From Planctomycetaceae bacterium (GTDB lineage: Bacteria; Planctomycetota; Planctomycetia; Planctomycetales; Planctomycetaceae): a DNA stretch of 7,483 bases. The notes beneath the pieces are model-generated. The model worked only from the letters and a program-made list of their open reading frames with translations. It had not been told where the DNA came from and did no database searches. The position numbers and the translations under genes are program-made. Where the stretch lies: positions 1 through 7,483 of the forward strand of contig JALWSL010000201.1 in the NCBI GenBank assembly GCA_027080405.1, in the 5' to 3' direction. Shown piece after piece: positions 5,840-7,483 of this stretch. Position 1 is the first letter of the stretch. Every line of letters starts with the position of its first letter.

Positions 5840-7327
5840 TCAGGCCAGAATATCCTGAATCACATGCCCGTGGACGTTGGTCAGTCTGCGGTCCAGACCG
5901 TTATGACGAAATGTGAGTCGGGTGTGATCGAGACCGAGCAGGTGCAGCATTGTTGCGTGCAGATCGTGAACAGAGAGGACATTTTCAACCGCTTTGAAAC
6001 CGAGTTCATCGGTCTCACCGTAACTGACACCCGGTTTGATTCCCGCACCGCCGAGCCAGGCGGTGAAGCCTTGCGGGTTGTGGTCGCGTCCCCTGGCTCC
6101 TTTCTGGAACATCGGCATGCGACCGAATTCGGTACACCAGACCACAAGCGTTTCTTCCAGCAATCCGCGCTGTTTCATATCCTTGAACAGGGCTGCGACA
6201 GGTTGATCCATGATTTCGCCATGCACATCGTATTGATTTTTCAGATCGGAATGGCCATCCCAGTTCAACGCGCCGGCACTGGCGTACGCCCCATTGAAAA
6301 GTTGGACAAAACGGACTCCTTTTTCAATTAATCGTCGCGATAGAATGCAGTTCTTCGCGAACGCCGCCTTATTCCTGTTCGGAGAATCTGCACCGTAGGC
6401 GGCAATTGTCTGTTTCGATTCCGAAGAAAGGTCACTGATTTCAGGGATCGACAACTGCATTCGCGCTGCCAGTTCGTAGCTCGAAATTCTTGCCGCCAAT
6501 GAGCTGTCTGCCGGGTTGCGCCGCAGGTGCTGTTCATTGAGGGTATGAAGCAGATCGCGTGCTGCCCGATCGCTCTGTTTGCTGATCGATTTCGGCGCCT
6601 TCAAATTCTGAATCGGATTCGTGCTACTGAACGGTGTTCCCTGAAAGACAGCCGGTAAAAATCCAGGCCCCCAGTTATTGACGCTCGATTGTGGTACACC
6701 ACGCGGATCGGGAATCGCGACAAAAGCGGGCAAATTCCGGTTTTCCGTACCGAGCGCGTAGGTTGTCCACGCGCCCATGCTCGGGAAACCATCCATCACA
6801 AAACCGGTTGAAAGAAAATTTTCAGCCGGTCCATGCGTGTTCGATTTGCTCGTCAACGTATGCACGAAGGCGATATCATCGACAAGGCCGCCCATGTGGG
6901 GGATCATATCGGAAACCATTTTACCGGTTTCGCCATACGGTTTGAATTTGTATTGCGGTTTCGCCAGATTCCCGGCTGGTCCCTGGAACGTGACTGGAGG
7001 GCCTCCCTGGAATGGTTTACCGTCGTGCTTGATCAATTCCGGTTTGTAATCGTAAGTTTCCAGTTGACTGCATGCTCCCGCGCAGAAAATGACAAGAACA
7101 TTTTTCGCCTTGGGCGCATAATGCGGTTGACGGGCACGGTTTGGATGAGCCGGATCGATCACAGGTGGATTCGCCTGTAAACAATTCTCCTTCTGCAATA
7201 GCGACGTAAGCGCGACCGCACTCAGGGCAGAAACGGTATGCCCCAAAAACTCTCTGCGATCCAACAAACTGCGTCCCTGCGGCGAAAGAGTTTCCAACCC
7301 TGCTTGTTGTGATATTGATCGTGACAT
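5840..7327 (-). CDS. DUF1501 family protein with Tat-type signal
   Basis: A 495-residue protein of the DUF1501 family, part of the alkaline phosphatase/sulfatase-like superfamily and very abundant in Planctomycetes. The biochemical role is unproven; involvement in polymer or sulfated-glycan breakdown has been suggested for such loci. Residues 24-29 read RREFLG, ahead of a hydrophobic stretch (31-45), indicating Tat export. Family landmarks in order: [20 protein letters not shown] (76-95), which is the GGPSHxD-type region; [19 protein letters not shown] (137-155); ALNWDGHSD (353-361); TEFGRMPMF (399-407); [19 protein letters not shown] (413-431); and the ending [20 protein letters not shown] (454-473) followed by [11 protein letters not shown]. 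The usual His after the Ser of GGPSH is Gln here. The start at 7327 is supported by AGAAGG 7 nt upstream; a GTG at 7372 in the same frame has no such support. It sits 100 bp behind a DUF1553-type gene on the same strand, the common planctomycete pairing, so the two are probably one operon. Confidence 0.93.
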   Translation of the reverse strand: MSRSISQQAGLETLSPQGRSLLDRREFLGHTVSALSAVALTSLLQKENCLQANPPVIDPAHPNRARQPHYAPKAKNVLVIFCAGACSQLETYDYKPELIKHDGKPFQGGPPVTFQGPAGNLAKPQYKFKPYGETGKMVSDMIPHMGGLVDDIAFVHTLTSKSNTHGPAENFLSTGFVMDGFPSMGAWTTYALGTENRNLPAFVAIPDPRGVPQSSVNNWGPGFLPAVFQGTPFSSTNPIQNLKAPKSISKQSDRAARDLLHTLNEQHLRRNPADSSLAARISSYELAARMQLSIPEISDLSSESKQTIAAYGADSPNRNKAAFAKNCILSRRLIEKGVRFVQLFNGAYASAGALNWDGHSDLKNQYDVHGEIMDQPVAALFKDMKQRGLLEETLVVWCTEFGRMPMFQKGARGRDHNPQGFTAWLGGAGIKPGVSYGETDELGFKAVENVLSVHDLHATMLHLLGLDHTRLTFRHNGLDRRLTNVHGHVIQDILA

Positions 7328-7334
7328 TGTTTCG

Positions 7335-7340
7335 CCTTCT
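7335..7340 (-). promoter_or_regulatory. Ribosome binding site of the DUF1501 gene
   Basis: On the minus strand this reads AGAAGG, 7 nt before the ATG at 7327. It favours that start over the GTG at 7372. Confidence 0.7.
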
Positions 7341-7427
7341 TGTTGCTGAATACATTCTTGATGCGGTTTCACAGCCCGAGGTGCCGTCGTGACGCACCAA
7401 TTTTACATGCCCTGCAGGAGAATGCTG

Positions 7428-7483
7428 TTACGGTAAATACAAAAATTCGCTGCTGTTGAAGATGACTCTGCATAAGGTATCGA
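7428..7483 (-). CDS. C-terminus of a DUF1549/DUF1553-type planctomycete protein (partial)
   Basis: The minus strand at the right edge encodes DTLCRVIFNSSEFLYLP and then TAA (stop complement at 7428-7430). The pattern L.rvlfNsnEFlyv at the extreme C-terminus is the standard ending of DUF1553 proteins, which usually carry an N-terminal cytochrome-c-like (PSD1) domain followed by DUF1549 and DUF1553. Only 17 residues are visible, so the domain content cannot be checked, but the location immediately upstream of a DUF1501 gene on the same strand strongly supports the call. The frame is two bases in from the window edge. Confidence 0.75.
   Translation of the reverse strand, partial: DTLCRVIFNSSEFLYLP

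Noticed and set aside
7328..7372. GTG start at 7372 for the DUF1501 protein
   Set aside because: The ATG at 7327 has a strong Shine-Dalgarno, and the extra 15 residues add nothing to the Tat signal.
1..7483. Search for a novel defence, mobile or CRISPR-like system
   Set aside because: All substantial ORFs fall into familiar envelope, transport or sensing families. No transposase, integrase, nuclease or toxin-antitoxin pair, and no spaced repeat array, is visible.

Overview
The window looks like an ordinary chromosomal segment from a member of the Planctomycetes. The strongest pointers are a DUF1501 protein with a Tat-type RREFLG leader, directly preceded on the same strand by the last codons of a DUF1549/DUF1553 protein. 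That pairing is typical of planctomycete genomes. A KDO-8-phosphate synthase tail fits an LPS-bearing, Gram-negative-type envelope, and a lipoprotein with a degenerate transglutaminase-like region plus TPR-like helices also fits this phylum. The genus cannot be fixed from the sequence.

Layout, left to right. (1) Positions 2-226 (+) are the C-terminus of kdsA. (2) About 470 bp without a credible gene follow, holding a weak hairpin after kdsA, a 10-bp direct repeat and a 12-bp palindrome. (3) A two-gene (+) unit comes next: a lipoprotein (698-2425) and, 7 nt later, a bile acid:sodium symporter-like (SLC10A7/YfeH-type) membrane protein (2433-3416). (4) A short convergent gap carries three imperfect 17-bp tandem repeats. 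(5) On the minus strand is a tandem-ACT, GcvR-like protein (3489-4067). (6) A divergent 301-bp intergenic region with two perfect palindromes and an 11-bp direct repeat separates it from (7) an AI-2E/PerM-family membrane protein (4369-5712, +). (8) After a convergent 127-bp gap, the minus strand carries the DUF1501 protein (5840-7327) and, at the right edge, the C-terminus of a DUF1553-type protein (7428-7483), which would be the upstream gene of the same operon.

The genes do not form one obvious pathway. Envelope and transport functions dominate: KDO synthesis, a lipoprotein, two multi-pass membrane proteins and an exported DUF1501 protein. One small-molecule-sensing ACT protein sits among them. 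Start codons were revised for three genes where a Shine-Dalgarno sequence decides the issue (4067, 4369 and 7327). I see no RNA gene, insertion sequence, CRISPR array, phage gene or defence system. The observations most worth following up are the apparent loss of catalytic residues in the transglutaminase-like lipoprotein, the charged helical insertion in the AI-2E protein, and the palindromes in the divergent promoter region.
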